NCBI GenBank assembly: GCA_900540635.1
Contig: UQGU01000040.1
Coordinates: 1-21,946 of the forward strand
Source of the DNA: an uncultured Eubacteriales bacterium
GTDB lineage: Bacteria; Bacillota; Clostridia; Oscillospirales; Oscillospiraceae
DNA length: 21,946 nucleotides
Direction: 5' to 3'
The translations under genes and the position numbers were made by a program. Below are positions 15,056 through 21,946 of this stretch, piece by piece (within the stretch, counting starts at the first letter, position 1; every line of letters starts with the position of its first letter). The notes under the pieces are model-generated. The model was not told where the DNA came from, searched no databases, and saw only the letters and a list, made by a program, of their open reading frames with translations.

Positions 15056-15673
15056 ATGTCGTTTTTCGAAAACACCCGCAAGCCTGTGGGGCTTGGCGGG
15101 AAAATCATGGTCACCATGATGAATTTGGGTCACAGCCCTGTGGCGCGGTGGGGGCTTCAATTTCTGAATGCTGCACCGGATGCCAAGGTGCTGGACTGTG
15201 GCTGCGGCGGCGGGGCAAACATCAAGAGACTTCTGAAAAAATGCCCGCAGGGGATCGTGAAGGGCATCGACTATTCGCCCGTCAGCGTGGAGAAATCCAA
15301 AAAGGTCAATGAAACTGCCGTTACAAAAGGACGCTGCGACGTGTTGCAAGGCAGTGTGGCGGATATGATCTTCGCAGATGACTGGTTCGATGCGGTCACA
15401 GCTTTTGAAACCGTTTATTTCTGGCCTGATCTGCCGCAGTGCTTCCTGGAGGTTTACCGGGTGCTGAAGCCCGGCGGAACCTTTCTCATCTGCAACGAAA
15501 GCAATGGCGATTCGGACAAGGACGAGAAGTGGACGGAGATCATCGGCGGTATGACCATATACAGCGGCGATGAGCTGAAAACATTTTTGGAAAACGATGG
15601 ATTCTGCAATGTTCAAATCCATAAAAACAAAATGGGCTGGCTCTGCGTGACAGGACAGAAGCGGGAAGAATAA
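15056..15673 (+). CDS. Class I SAM-dependent methyltransferase (UbiE/Methyltransf_11 type)
   Basis: A 205-residue methyltransferase with motif I VLDCGCGGGANI at residues 45-56, the ribose-binding acidic loop KGIDYSPVSVE, AFETVYFWPDLPQCFLEV (motif IV region) and YRVLKPGGTFLICNE (motif V/VI). It is fuller in classical UbiE-like motifs than the first methyltransferase of the operon, and the two are not close duplicates. Six bases separate it from the preceding stop; GGAG and GAAGG lie just upstream of the ATG. A GxGxG-type Rossmann fold is clear; the acceptor molecule is not. No membrane segment is visible. Confidence 0.88.
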   Translation: MSFFENTRKPVGLGGKIMVTMMNLGHSPVARWGLQFLNAAPDAKVLDCGCGGGANIKRLLKKCPQGIVKGIDYSPVSVEKSKKVNETAVTKGRCDVLQGSVADMIFADDWFDAVTAFETVYFWPDLPQCFLEVYRVLKPGGTFLICNESNGDSDKDEKWTEIIGGMTIYSGDELKTFLENDGFCNVQIHKNKMGWLCVTGQKREE

Positions 15674-15701
15674 GGAATGCTGCTGTAAGGAGGAAATACC
15701 G

Positions 15702-16565
15702 ATGTCAAAGAAAGCCACCGAGTTTCAGAAAAAGGAAATGAGTAAAATGTACCGGGGCAAGGAGATCTTCAAGCCCCTGAACACCGGCTGGGTGGACGAG
15801 CACGTGGCCTGCGTCCGGGAATGGGTGGCCAACATCTTCTTCTACCGCAAGGGCGGCACGACCATCATGATCGATGCCGGGTATAACTACGACCGGCTGG
15901 CAGAAAAAATGGACTGGCTGGGCATTGATCCAACGTCCATCCGGCACATCCTCATCACCCATCAGGACACCGACCACGTGGGCGCGGTGGAAGCAGACGG
16001 CCCCGGTTTGTTCCGGAGCGCAAAGCTCTATATCAGCGAGATTGAAAACCGGTATCTCACCGGCGAGGTGCGGCGAAAAGTCATATATCATCTCTATAAA
16101 TTGCCGCAGGTCACAATTAACAACGAAAAGGTGCTGCTGCATGACGGCGAGACTTTCGAGATTGACGGCATCAAAATTGAGTGCTTTCTCGTCCCCGGCC
16201 ATACCTGGGGGCATATGGTCTATCTCATCGACGACAAATATCTCTTTACCGGCGACACTCTCTGGTTCGGTGCGGACGGCGGCTACAGCTTCATTTCCTC
16301 TCTGGCAGAAAGCAACAAACTGGCGGTAAAGTCGCTGGCGGCGCTGGAGCAGAAGCTGCAAAGCCGTAACCTGCATCCGCTGTTTCTCACCGGTCACACC
16401 GGCTGGACGGACAACTTTGAGTTCGCCTTTGCCCATAAGGACAAGCTTTGCTCACCGTTCCAAAAGCGGGTTCCTGACCCCTCCGCGCCTTACGACGCCT
16501 ATGATGAATCGGACGACACGGAGGAAGCGGCGAGGGCCGGGTATCTTCAGGTTATGGGGCGATAA
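15702..16565 (+). CDS. Metallo-beta-lactamase-fold hydrolase
   Basis: The 287-residue product has the MBL fold with metal ligands in order: THQDTDHVG (His87, Asp89, Asp91, His92), PGHTWGH (His167), FTGDTLW (Asp185) and TGHTGW (His232). The canonical HxHxDH is HxDxDH here, with Asp in place of the second His, so the first metal site may differ from that of classic lactamases or glyoxalases. There is no signal peptide, so it is cytoplasmic and unlikely to be a secreted antibiotic resistance enzyme. Related proteins hydrolyse thioesters, lactones or phosphoesters. The start follows AAGGAGG with 8-nt spacing after a 28-bp gap, the longest inside the operon apart from none larger. The bridging Asp185 is retained, so activity is likely. 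Confidence 0.9.
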   Translation: MSKKATEFQKKEMSKMYRGKEIFKPLNTGWVDEHVACVREWVANIFFYRKGGTTIMIDAGYNYDRLAEKMDWLGIDPTSIRHILITHQDTDHVGAVEADGPGLFRSAKLYISEIENRYLTGEVRRKVIYHLYKLPQVTINNEKVLLHDGETFEIDGIKIECFLVPGHTWGHMVYLIDDKYLFTGDTLWFGADGGYSFISSLAESNKLAVKSLAALEQKLQSRNLHPLFLTGHTGWTDNFEFAFAHKDKLCSPFQKRVPDPSAPYDAYDESDDTEEAARAGYLQVMGR

Positions 16566-16577
16566 AGGAGGATGACT

Positions 16578-17420
16578 GTGCGCTATAAAATTGAAAAGAA
16601 CACGGTGCAGGAGACGCTGATCATTCCACTGTATGCACGGAAAATGTGCTCCGAGCTGTACCCCAATTTGTACCGGGATGAGGCGGCGCGGCGGCTGGTA
16701 AACGCAGTCGACTATGATTTTTCCGCCTTGGAGAAAAAATCCCGCAATTTGATGCAGCGCTTCGGCTTCCTTGAGGTCGCCATGCGGCAGAACGACCTTG
16801 CTTACGAGGTGCGGGATTATCTGAAAACGCACCCCACGGCAGCAGTGGTAAACCTCGGCTGCGGGCTGGACTGCACCGGCCGCGCCTGCGACAACGGACA
16901 CTGCAAAATCTACAATCTGGACTTTCCGGATGTCATCGCGGTGCGGAATCAGCTGCTTCCCGCCGGAGAGCGGGAAACGAACATCCCCTGCGACCTGAAC
17001 GACACAGCGTGGTTTGAAAAAATCGACGCCTCCGGCGGCGCGGTGTTCTTTGCGTCCGGCGTGTTCTACTATTTCCTGAAAGAACAGGTGAGGATACTGG
17101 TACGGGCCATGGCAGACACCTTTCAAGGCGGCGTACTTGTGTTTGACGCCGCCAACGAAAAGGCGGTGAAACTGATGCTGAAAACATGGCTGAAGGATGC
17201 CGAGATCAAGGATGTGGGCGCATACTTTGCCGTTTCGGATGCGAAAAGCGAGATCGACGCGTGGGACAGCAGTTTGCGGGTCTCCAGCCGGGGCTATATG
17301 CTGGGCTATCACAATCTAAAAGACCCGTCGGTCAGCGGCCTTTTCCGCTTTCTTGCCCGAGTCGGTGACGGGATGATGAACATGCAGATCATAAAGACCG
17401 GATTTGGAGGGAAACGATGA
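16578..17420 (+). CDS. LCM/TcmP-family SAM-dependent methyltransferase (copy 2)
   Basis: The 280-residue product is a second LCM-family methyltransferase, with N-terminal NTVQETLIIPLYARK, motif I VVNLGCGLDCTGRA at about residues 90-103 and acidic motif YNLDFPDVIAVR. The family's usual GLDTR reads GLDCTGR. VFFASGVFYYFL replaces the usual 'EGVxMYL' strand. I place the start at GTG 16578: the strong SD AAAGGAGG (16564-16571) touches the in-frame ATG at 16572, which is too close, while the GTG is 6 nt away. The C-terminus carries extra charged and aromatic segments absent from copy 1. The stop overlaps the next start (ATGA). Divergence from copy 1 suggests a different acceptor. Confidence 0.82.
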   Translation: MRYKIEKNTVQETLIIPLYARKMCSELYPNLYRDEAARRLVNAVDYDFSALEKKSRNLMQRFGFLEVAMRQNDLAYEVRDYLKTHPTAAVVNLGCGLDCTGRACDNGHCKIYNLDFPDVIAVRNQLLPAGERETNIPCDLNDTAWFEKIDASGGAVFFASGVFYYFLKEQVRILVRAMADTFQGGVLVFDAANEKAVKLMLKTWLKDAEIKDVGAYFAVSDAKSEIDAWDSSLRVSSRGYMLGYHNLKDPSVSGLFRFLARVGDGMMNMQIIKTGFGGKR

Positions 17421-18349
17421 AGCACCTGCACTTTGATGTGGAGACCGCCGGCTTTTACGGCGCGTACTGGGCGTGCACCGGCGGATCGGACTGCGCGGTG
17501 ATCGCTATGATTGGGGATGACCCGGAGGACCGGCTTGCCCGCTCGGCTGCGAAATGGCTCTGCGGGCGGGGCGTAAATGTGCTCACCATGTCGCCTGGGA
17601 AAAAGGATTACGGCCATCATAATTATCCGCTGGAGCGTGTGGAGACGGCCATTTCGTGGCTGAAAGCCAACGGAAACCATAAAATTGGCATTGCCGGTGC
17701 ATCGACTACGGGAACGCTGGCGCTGACAGCGGCTGCCATGTTCCCGGATATCACCCTGACCATTGCCATGACGCCCAGCGATTTTGTGTGGCAGGGCTTT
17801 ATGCAGGGCAAAAGGGACGGCTGCAAGGAATGGCCGATCGAGGGCGAATCGCTGTTCTCCTACCGGGGCAAGCCGCTGCCCTATATGCCGTTTTGCTATC
17901 AGCATCCCGACTATTGGCACTACGTCGCCGCCGAGAGCAAGCGCACTGGCGATATGGTTAACTCCCGCAAGCTGTTTGACGACTCCGAGAAGGCTCATCC
18001 AATCGAGGCGCAGGAGTATATTCCCGTGGAAAACATCCGGGGAAAGCTGCTGCTGATCGGCGTGGAGGACGATGCGCTGTGGGATACCGCAAAGTATATC
18101 CGCCGTATGGAAAAGCGCCTTGCGGAAAAGCCGCATGAATGCGGGATTGAAACAATGGTTTATGCTCACGGCACCCACTTTGTCTTTCCGGAGGGGATGC
18201 TGAAAATCATGCTGCCGGTTGGCTCCGGTCTGTTTGTAAAGTTGGCGTTTCAGGCGGCAAAGAAATATCCCAAGGAATGCCGCCAGACCCGGATAGACAT
18301 CGAGAAACGGATGAACCGGACTCTGGCAGAATGGAAAGGAGCGAAGTGA
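17417..18349 (+). CDS. Alpha/beta hydrolase, acyl-CoA thioester hydrolase/BAAT C-terminal-like
   Basis: The 310-residue product has an alpha/beta-hydrolase fold most like the C-terminal catalytic domain of acyl-CoA thioesterase/BAAT proteins. The nucleophile elbow IGIAGASTTGTLAL places Ser96 as nucleophile. The following AAMFPDITLTIAMTPSDFV is a characteristic stretch in that family. LIGVEDDALWDT offers Asp218/Asp219, and HGTHFVFP offers His254 as the remaining triad members. It lacks the N-terminal beta-sandwich of eukaryotic BAAT, which is usual for short bacterial relatives. It overlaps the preceding gene by 4 bp and ends one base before the next start. Thioester or peptide-like bond chemistry is a family-based inference; the substrate is unknown. 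Confidence 0.85.
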   Translation: MKHLHFDVETAGFYGAYWACTGGSDCAVIAMIGDDPEDRLARSAAKWLCGRGVNVLTMSPGKKDYGHHNYPLERVETAISWLKANGNHKIGIAGASTTGTLALTAAAMFPDITLTIAMTPSDFVWQGFMQGKRDGCKEWPIEGESLFSYRGKPLPYMPFCYQHPDYWHYVAAESKRTGDMVNSRKLFDDSEKAHPIEAQEYIPVENIRGKLLLIGVEDDALWDTAKYIRRMEKRLAEKPHECGIETMVYAHGTHFVFPEGMLKIMLPVGSGLFVKLAFQAAKKYPKECRQTRIDIEKRMNRTLAEWKGAK

Positions 18350-18350
18350 G

Positions 18351-18986
18351 ATGCGTTGGATGGGAATGCCCATAGCCATATGGGCAGTGTTTGCGAAGTC
18401 CTTTCAAGCGCAGCTGACGGCGGTACTGGGCTATGACCCGGATACCGCACGTAAGATCACGGAAAAGGCCAAGCCGAAGTACCGTGAGATCATCGCAAAG
18501 CTGCCCGAATTTGAAAAAGGTGATCGGTTCAGCATGAACATCATTGGCTGCGCCATGCTGGGGGCGTTTGTCCTCTCCATGCCGCGCCGTCCCGATGTGG
18601 AAAGCCTTACCGACTACTATGAGAAAGCGCAGCTGACGCCGCTGATGAAATGGTTCTGCCGCCAAAGCGGCAAGTCGAAGTTCACGCCCAAGGACATTGC
18701 CGCCATGAAAGCCACCGCCGCCCGGAAGGCGGCTGACCGGAACCCCTACTCGTGGAACATGGACTTTTACGAGTATCCCGACGGCAGCGGCTACGAGGGG
18801 CGCTTTACGAAGTGCGGCATCTGCACGCTGATGCAGGAGCTGGGGCTTTATGACCTGACACCCGCCATGTGCCATTTGGACTACGCCATGAGCGAGGCGG
18901 GCGGCGTGACGAACTTTGTGCGGCAGTACACGCTGGCCTCCGGCGGCCCCTACTGCGACTGCGGATATCAAAAGAAACGAGTGTGA
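18351..18986 (+). CDS. L-2-amino-thiazoline-4-carboxylic acid hydrolase family protein
   Basis: The 211-residue product matches the ATC hydrolase family pattern. It has an N-terminal helical half (DPDTARKITEKAKPKYREII) and a conserved C-terminal half with KCGICTLMQELGL (Cys155, Cys158), PAMCHLDYAMSEAGG and TLASGGPYCDCGYQ. The founding enzyme of this family, from Pseudomonas, opens the thiazoline ring of 2-amino-thiazoline-4-carboxylate on the way to L-cysteine. Many clostridial homologues sit outside that pathway and are untested. The five or more conserved Cys residues near the C-terminus could bind metal or act in catalysis. The gene starts one base after the preceding stop, so it is translationally tied to the hydrolase before it. 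I regard the family as fairly sure and the reaction as unknown. Confidence 0.78.
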   Translation: MRWMGMPIAIWAVFAKSFQAQLTAVLGYDPDTARKITEKAKPKYREIIAKLPEFEKGDRFSMNIIGCAMLGAFVLSMPRRPDVESLTDYYEKAQLTPLMKWFCRQSGKSKFTPKDIAAMKATAARKAADRNPYSWNMDFYEYPDGSGYEGRFTKCGICTLMQELGLYDLTPAMCHLDYAMSEAGGVTNFVRQYTLASGGPYCDCGYQKKRV

Positions 18987-19005
18987 AAGAAAGGCAGCCA
19001 ACTGC

Positions 19006-19785
19006 ATGAGACAAACCGTTTACGGCATTCTGATCCCCTTCCTCGGCACAACGCTGGGCGCGGCCTGTGTGTTCTTTATGCGCAAGCAGCTCGGTGATGC
19101 CATACAGCGCATTTTGACCGGCTTTGCCGCCGGTGTGATGGTAGCGGCCTCTGTGTGGAGTCTGCTGATTCCTGCGATGGAACAGGCTGCATGGATGGGA
19201 AAACTGTCGTTCCTCCCTGCCTTTTCCGGATTCTGGATCGGCATTCTGTTCCTGCTGGGGCTGGATCACCTGATCCCCCATCTCCATGCAAAAAGCAATC
19301 AGGCAGAGGGGCCGAAAAGCCAGCTCAAAAAAACGACCATGATGGTGCTGGCTGTGACGCTTCACAACATCCCGGAAGGGATGGCTGTTGGTGTGGTTTA
19401 CGCAGGGGTTCTCTCTGGCAGCGCACAAATCACGGCAACCGGCGCTCTGGCGCTATCTATTGGCATCGCCATTCAAAATTTTCCAGAAGGGGCGATCATC
19501 TCCCTGCCGCTCCGGGCAGAGGGTGAGAGCAAGGGACGGGCGTTTCTTGGCGGTGTGCTTTCCGGCATCGTAGAGCCGATTGGGGCCGTGCTGACCATTC
19601 TCGGCGCAGGACTGATCGTCCCGGCCCTCCCGTATTTGCTAAGTTTTGCGGCGGGCGCGATGGTCTATGTGGTGGTGGAGGAGCTGATCCCGGAAATGTC
19701 CCAAGGCAAGCATTCCAATCTTGGCACGCTGGCCTTTGCGGTGGGCTTCAGCATCATGATGGCGCTGGATGTGGCGCTGGGATAA
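19006..19785 (+). CDS. ZIP-family divalent metal transporter (GufA-like)
   Basis: The 259-residue integral membrane protein has about eight hydrophobic segments. It carries the two signature motifs of ZIP transporters: LHNIPEG at residues 119-125 and NFPEG at 158-162. These hold the His, Asn, Pro and Glu ligands of the transport site. GufA-like members import zinc or other divalent cations. HLIPHLHAK near residue 88 gives extra His residues in the loop before the conserved core. ATG at 19006 follows AGAAAGG at 18988-18994. A longer frame upstream overlaps the preceding gene and lacks the hydrophobic N-terminus. It is the last gene before a strong terminator and 19 bp behind the ATC hydrolase-family gene, so it belongs to the methyltransferase operon. 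Confidence 0.92.
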   Translation: MRQTVYGILIPFLGTTLGAACVFFMRKQLGDAIQRILTGFAAGVMVAASVWSLLIPAMEQAAWMGKLSFLPAFSGFWIGILFLLGLDHLIPHLHAKSNQAEGPKSQLKKTTMMVLAVTLHNIPEGMAVGVVYAGVLSGSAQITATGALALSIGIAIQNFPEGAIISLPLRAEGESKGRAFLGGVLSGIVEPIGAVLTILGAGLIVPALPYLLSFAAGAMVYVVVEELIPEMSQGKHSNLGTLAFAVGFSIMMALDVALG

Positions 19786-19844
19786 ACCAAGATGCCCCTA
19801 TGCCTTCCGCCTGAAATAGAAGCTTTTCCGGAAATAACACAAGA

Positions 19845-19890
19845 CCGCTGTCCCGCTGCCGGTTTCCCGGCGGCAGACAGCGGCCTTTTT
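19845..19890 (+). terminator. Intrinsic terminator of the methyltransferase-ZIP operon
   Basis: CCGCTGT (19845-19851) pairs with ACAGCGG (19877-19883), and CTGCCG (19856-19861) with CGGCAG (19871-19876), with a small bulge between. The stem is followed by CC and TTTTT (19886-19890). It lies 60 bp after the ZIP stop codon. Confidence 0.85.
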
Positions 19891-19913
19891 CACTGCTTCG
19901 AAGCCTTGACACA

Positions 19914-19942
19914 AAAAATCCCGCCGGTTGGGCGGGATTTTT
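19914..19942 (-). terminator. Bidirectional intrinsic terminator of the convergent ABC transporter operon
   Basis: AAAAATCCCGCC (19914-19925) and GGCGGGATTTTT (19931-19942) form a perfect 12-bp stem with a 5-base loop. On the minus strand it is followed by a T run, and it ends 3 bp past the permease stop codon. The T-rich right arm also makes it work for plus-strand read-through. Confidence 0.9.
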
Positions 19943-19944
19943 GC

Positions 19945-21198
19945 TTATACTCTGCGCAGTGCGTCGATGGGGTTCAGGTTTGCGGCCTTGGTGGCGGGCA
20001 GCAGGCCGAAGATCACGCCGATGAGGGTGGAGAACACCACGGCGATGATGATTGCCGGGGCACTGATGGCCACGGGAATCTGCATCAGGCCGGAAATTAA
20101 CTCCGCCAGGCCAATGCCTGTGAGAACGCCGATGATACCGCCGATGCTGGTGAGCACGGCCGCTTCCGTCAGGAACTGCAATAGAATGCGCTTTTTCTTG
20201 GCGCCCAGGGCCTTTTTCAGACCGATCTCGCTGGTCCGCTCGGTGACGGACACCAGCATGATGTTCATAACGCCGATGCCGCCTACCAGCAGGGAAATAC
20301 TGGCAATCCAGATCAGCTGGGTATTGGTGGATTTGCTCATGTTTTGCAGCTGCTGGGCCTGCTCCAGCATATCGGCGCTGCGGTAGTCAAAGCCCGTGTC
20401 CGTGCCGATGATCTGGCTTCCCGTCAGCAGGTCCGCCGCCTTCTTGCCCACAGAGGCCATGACGTCCGTATTCTTGACCTTGATGGCAACGCTCTGGGGC
20501 TCGTCAAACTGGTAGAGGGCGGGCCACAGGCTGTCCGGGAAGTAGATGCTGCCGGAGCCATTGTTGGCATAGAGGTAGTAGTCGTTCAGGCTGTTGATGG
20601 TGGGGGTGAACTCCTCGGCGGGGCCGATAACGCCTACCACCGTGTAGACATCCGAGCCGAATTCGATTTCCTTGCCCACAGGGTCTGCGCCGCTGAAAAG
20701 GCTCTTGGCTGCGGTGCTGTCCACCAGGGCCACCTTCCGGAATTCGGTGTAGTCCTTTTCCGTAAAGCCCCGGCCTGCCCGAATCTGCATGCCGTAGGTG
20801 CTGAAATAGTGCCGGTCTACCCCCAGTACGTTGCCGTTGAAGGGGGTGTCCAGGTAGAAGAAGCCGTCGGTATAGCTGCGGGAATAGTACAGGGAGACTT
20901 CCTCAGCGCCGTTGATGTCCTCCAAAGCCTGCCGGGTCTCCTCGGAGATGACCCTTACGGTGTCCGGCAGCGGACTCCAGCTCAGGTCGTACTGGTTGCC
21001 GTTCTGATTCAGCTGCACCGTGACCACATTGTTGCCCGCACCAATCAGGTTCTCCTTGATCTGTTCGTTGGTTCCCTTGATGGTGGAGACGATGGTGATG
21101 ATGGCTGCAATGCCGATGATGATGCCCAGCATGGTGAGAATGCTGCGCAGCTTATGGCTCCAGATGCCCTCAAAGGCAAGATGAATATTCTCAAGCAT
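19945..21198 (-). CDS. ABC transporter permease, MacB/FtsX type
   Basis: A 417-residue membrane protein of the MacB family. An N-terminal SILTMLGIIIGIAAIITIV transmembrane helix (about residues 18-38) is followed by a large extracytoplasmic domain (about 45-285). Three C-terminal helices follow in the FtsX core, with the typical GGIGVMNIMLVSVTERTSEI and GLKKALGAKKKRILLQF. No ATP-binding domain is fused, so a separate ATPase must exist, probably in the part of the operon beyond the right edge. Such systems export peptides, lipids or macrolides; the substrate is not visible. The start (ATG at 21196-21198) is preceded by GAGGAGGCAAGGA, and 15 bp separate it from the adaptor gene upstream. Confidence 0.93.
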   Translation of the reverse strand: MLENIHLAFEGIWSHKLRSILTMLGIIIGIAAIITIVSTIKGTNEQIKENLIGAGNNVVTVQLNQNGNQYDLSWSPLPDTVRVISEETRQALEDINGAEEVSLYYSRSYTDGFFYLDTPFNGNVLGVDRHYFSTYGMQIRAGRGFTEKDYTEFRKVALVDSTAAKSLFSGADPVGKEIEFGSDVYTVVGVIGPAEEFTPTINSLNDYYLYANNGSGSIYFPDSLWPALYQFDEPQSVAIKVKNTDVMASVGKKAADLLTGSQIIGTDTGFDYRSADMLEQAQQLQNMSKSTNTQLIWIASISLLVGGIGVMNIMLVSVTERTSEIGLKKALGAKKKRILLQFLTEAAVLTSIGGIIGVLTGIGLAELISGLMQIPVAISAPAIIIAVVFSTLIGVIFGLLPATKAANLNPIDALRRV

Positions 21199-21213
21199 AT
21201 TTTCCTTGCCTCC

Positions 21214-21946
21214 TCAGTTCTCTTCGTACAGTGTGGAATAGTCGCCCTGCTCCGTGGGGACTCCGGGCTTGACGTTTTTGCCGTAGGGGAAGGCAATCAG
21301 GTCATCCATGGTGATGCCGGAGAGGATCTGGGTGTAGCTGCCCCAAACGCTCTTGCCGGTGACCACGTTCCGCCGCTCCAGCTTGCCGTTTTCCCCCTGC
21401 ACATACACAAAGCTGGCCCCCTGCTCCGTGCGCAGGAAGGGATTGCTCAGGTAGATGCCGTCGGTGGAATCCGACAGGGAGTATTCCATATCCACATAGT
21501 ATCCGGGCACCAGATTCGCATCCTCGTCCACCAGAACGGTGAAGGGATAGAAGCTGGCATTGGGGTTATTATTGCTGCTGTAATAGGTGGCAGTGGAGGG
21601 AAAGTCGCCGATGGACTGGACGGTGCCTGTGCAGGAAGTACCGTTGCGCCAATCGGAAATGGTCACCTCGCTGCCCAGCTCCAGCTTGTCCCGCTCCAGC
21701 TCGCTGATGGTGCCGGTGACGTAGTAACCGCCGCCGCCGGAGACCTTGATGATGGGGGTCTGGTTGGCCCGGGCCTCTTCTTCCGTCAGCACGGAGACCA
21801 CGGTGCCGTCCACTTCGGCGTAGACATTGCCGTCGTTGGCTTCTTTCTGGGCAATGCTGTATTCCGCCTCGGCGATTTTGATCTGGTACTCCACGTCCAG
21901 AATTTTCTTCTGCTGGTCCTCCTTCATCCTGACGATCTCCTCCAGG
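21214..21946 (-). CDS. HlyD/MacA-like efflux adaptor subunit, C-terminal part (cut at window edge)
   Basis: The frame is open to the right edge, so the N-terminus lies outside; the first visible residues are LEEIVRMKEDQQKK. The Met at 21925-21927 lies inside a coiled coil and is unlikely to be the start. Visible parts are the end of the helical hairpin (QIKIAEAEYSIAQKEAND), the lipoyl-like half-motif VYAEVDGTVVSVL, a beta-barrel region with GYYVTGTISELERDKLELG, and a C-terminal domain ending STLYEEN. This is the order of MacA-type membrane fusion proteins that pair with MacB permeases. The permease follows after 15 bp. In a Gram-positive cell it would work on the outer membrane face, coupling substrate capture and export. 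Confidence 0.88.
   Translation of the reverse strand, partial: LEEIVRMKEDQQKKILDVEYQIKIAEAEYSIAQKEANDGNVYAEVDGTVVSVLTEEEARANQTPIIKVSGGGGYYVTGTISELERDKLELGSEVTISDWRNGTSCTGTVQSIGDFPSTATYYSSNNNPNASFYPFTVLVDEDANLVPGYYVDMEYSLSDSTDGIYLSNPFLRTEQGASFVYVQGENGKLERRNVVTGKSVWGSYTQILSGITMDDLIAFPYGKNVKPGVPTEQGDYSTLYEEN

Noticed and set aside
16572..16577. ATG at 16572 as start of the second LCM methyltransferase
   Set aside because: The strong SD AAAGGAGG touches this ATG, leaving no spacing; the in-frame GTG at 16578 has 6 nt and fits better.
12852..18986. Classical NRPS/PKS or RiPP biosynthetic cluster
   Set aside because: Despite TcmP-like methyltransferases and hydrolases, no carrier, synthase, ATP-grasp, radical SAM or small precursor gene could be found in the operon.
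18916..19005. Upstream start for the ZIP transporter at 18916
   Set aside because: The added residues are polar, overlap the ATC hydrolase-family gene in another frame, and the ATG at 19006 has its own ribosome binding site and begins the hydrophobic N-terminus.

Overview
The window looks like a chromosomal segment of a GC-rich gut Firmicute, probably an Oscillospiraceae/Ruminococcaceae-type Clostridium. The grounds are strong AGGAGG-type ribosome binding sites, high-GC coding sequence with AT-rich spacers, families typical of that group, and intergenic palindromic repeats of a kind common in those genomes. This placement is inferred from sequence style; no rRNA or tRNA gene was seen.

Left part (1-12203). 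The window opens with a remnant of a tyrosine recombinase on the minus strand, a hairpin, and a truncated copy of a dispersed repeat. Then come three plus-strand genes: a MalT/LAL-type LuxR regulator (400-2760), a 2710-residue secreted multidomain surface protein (2965-11097), and a lipoprotein with SH3-like segments (11094-12203) that overlaps the giant gene by 4 bp. A run of six perfect hairpins separates the regulator from the giant gene. The layout suggests a regulated cell-envelope or adhesion locus.

Middle part (12204-12851) is a 648-bp spacer. It holds a long imperfect palindromic element (12271-12450) whose right part matches the truncated repeat at 239-291, an AT-rich stretch, a near-consensus sigma-A promoter, a perfect 10-bp hairpin, and two tandem dyads of identical design (GTTAG-N6-CTAAY).

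Right-middle part (12852-19785) is a tight nine-gene operon: four SAM-dependent methyltransferases (two methyltransferase-11/UbiE-like, two of the LCM/TcmP family), two alpha/beta hydrolases, a metallo-beta-lactamase-fold hydrolase, an L-2-amino-thiazoline-4-carboxylate hydrolase-family protein, and a ZIP metal transporter. Genes overlap by ATGA or lie a few bases apart. No scaffold-building enzyme (NRPS, PKS, ATP-grasp, radical SAM) is present, so the set looks like tailoring, modification or detoxification of a small molecule. The ZIP transporter and the paired dyads hint at a metal-linked role. This operon is the best candidate in the window for an undescribed system.

Right part (19786-21946). 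Two strong terminators separate the operon from a convergent minus-strand pair: a MacB/FtsX-type ABC transporter permease and the C-terminal part of its HlyD/MacA-like adaptor, cut by the window edge.
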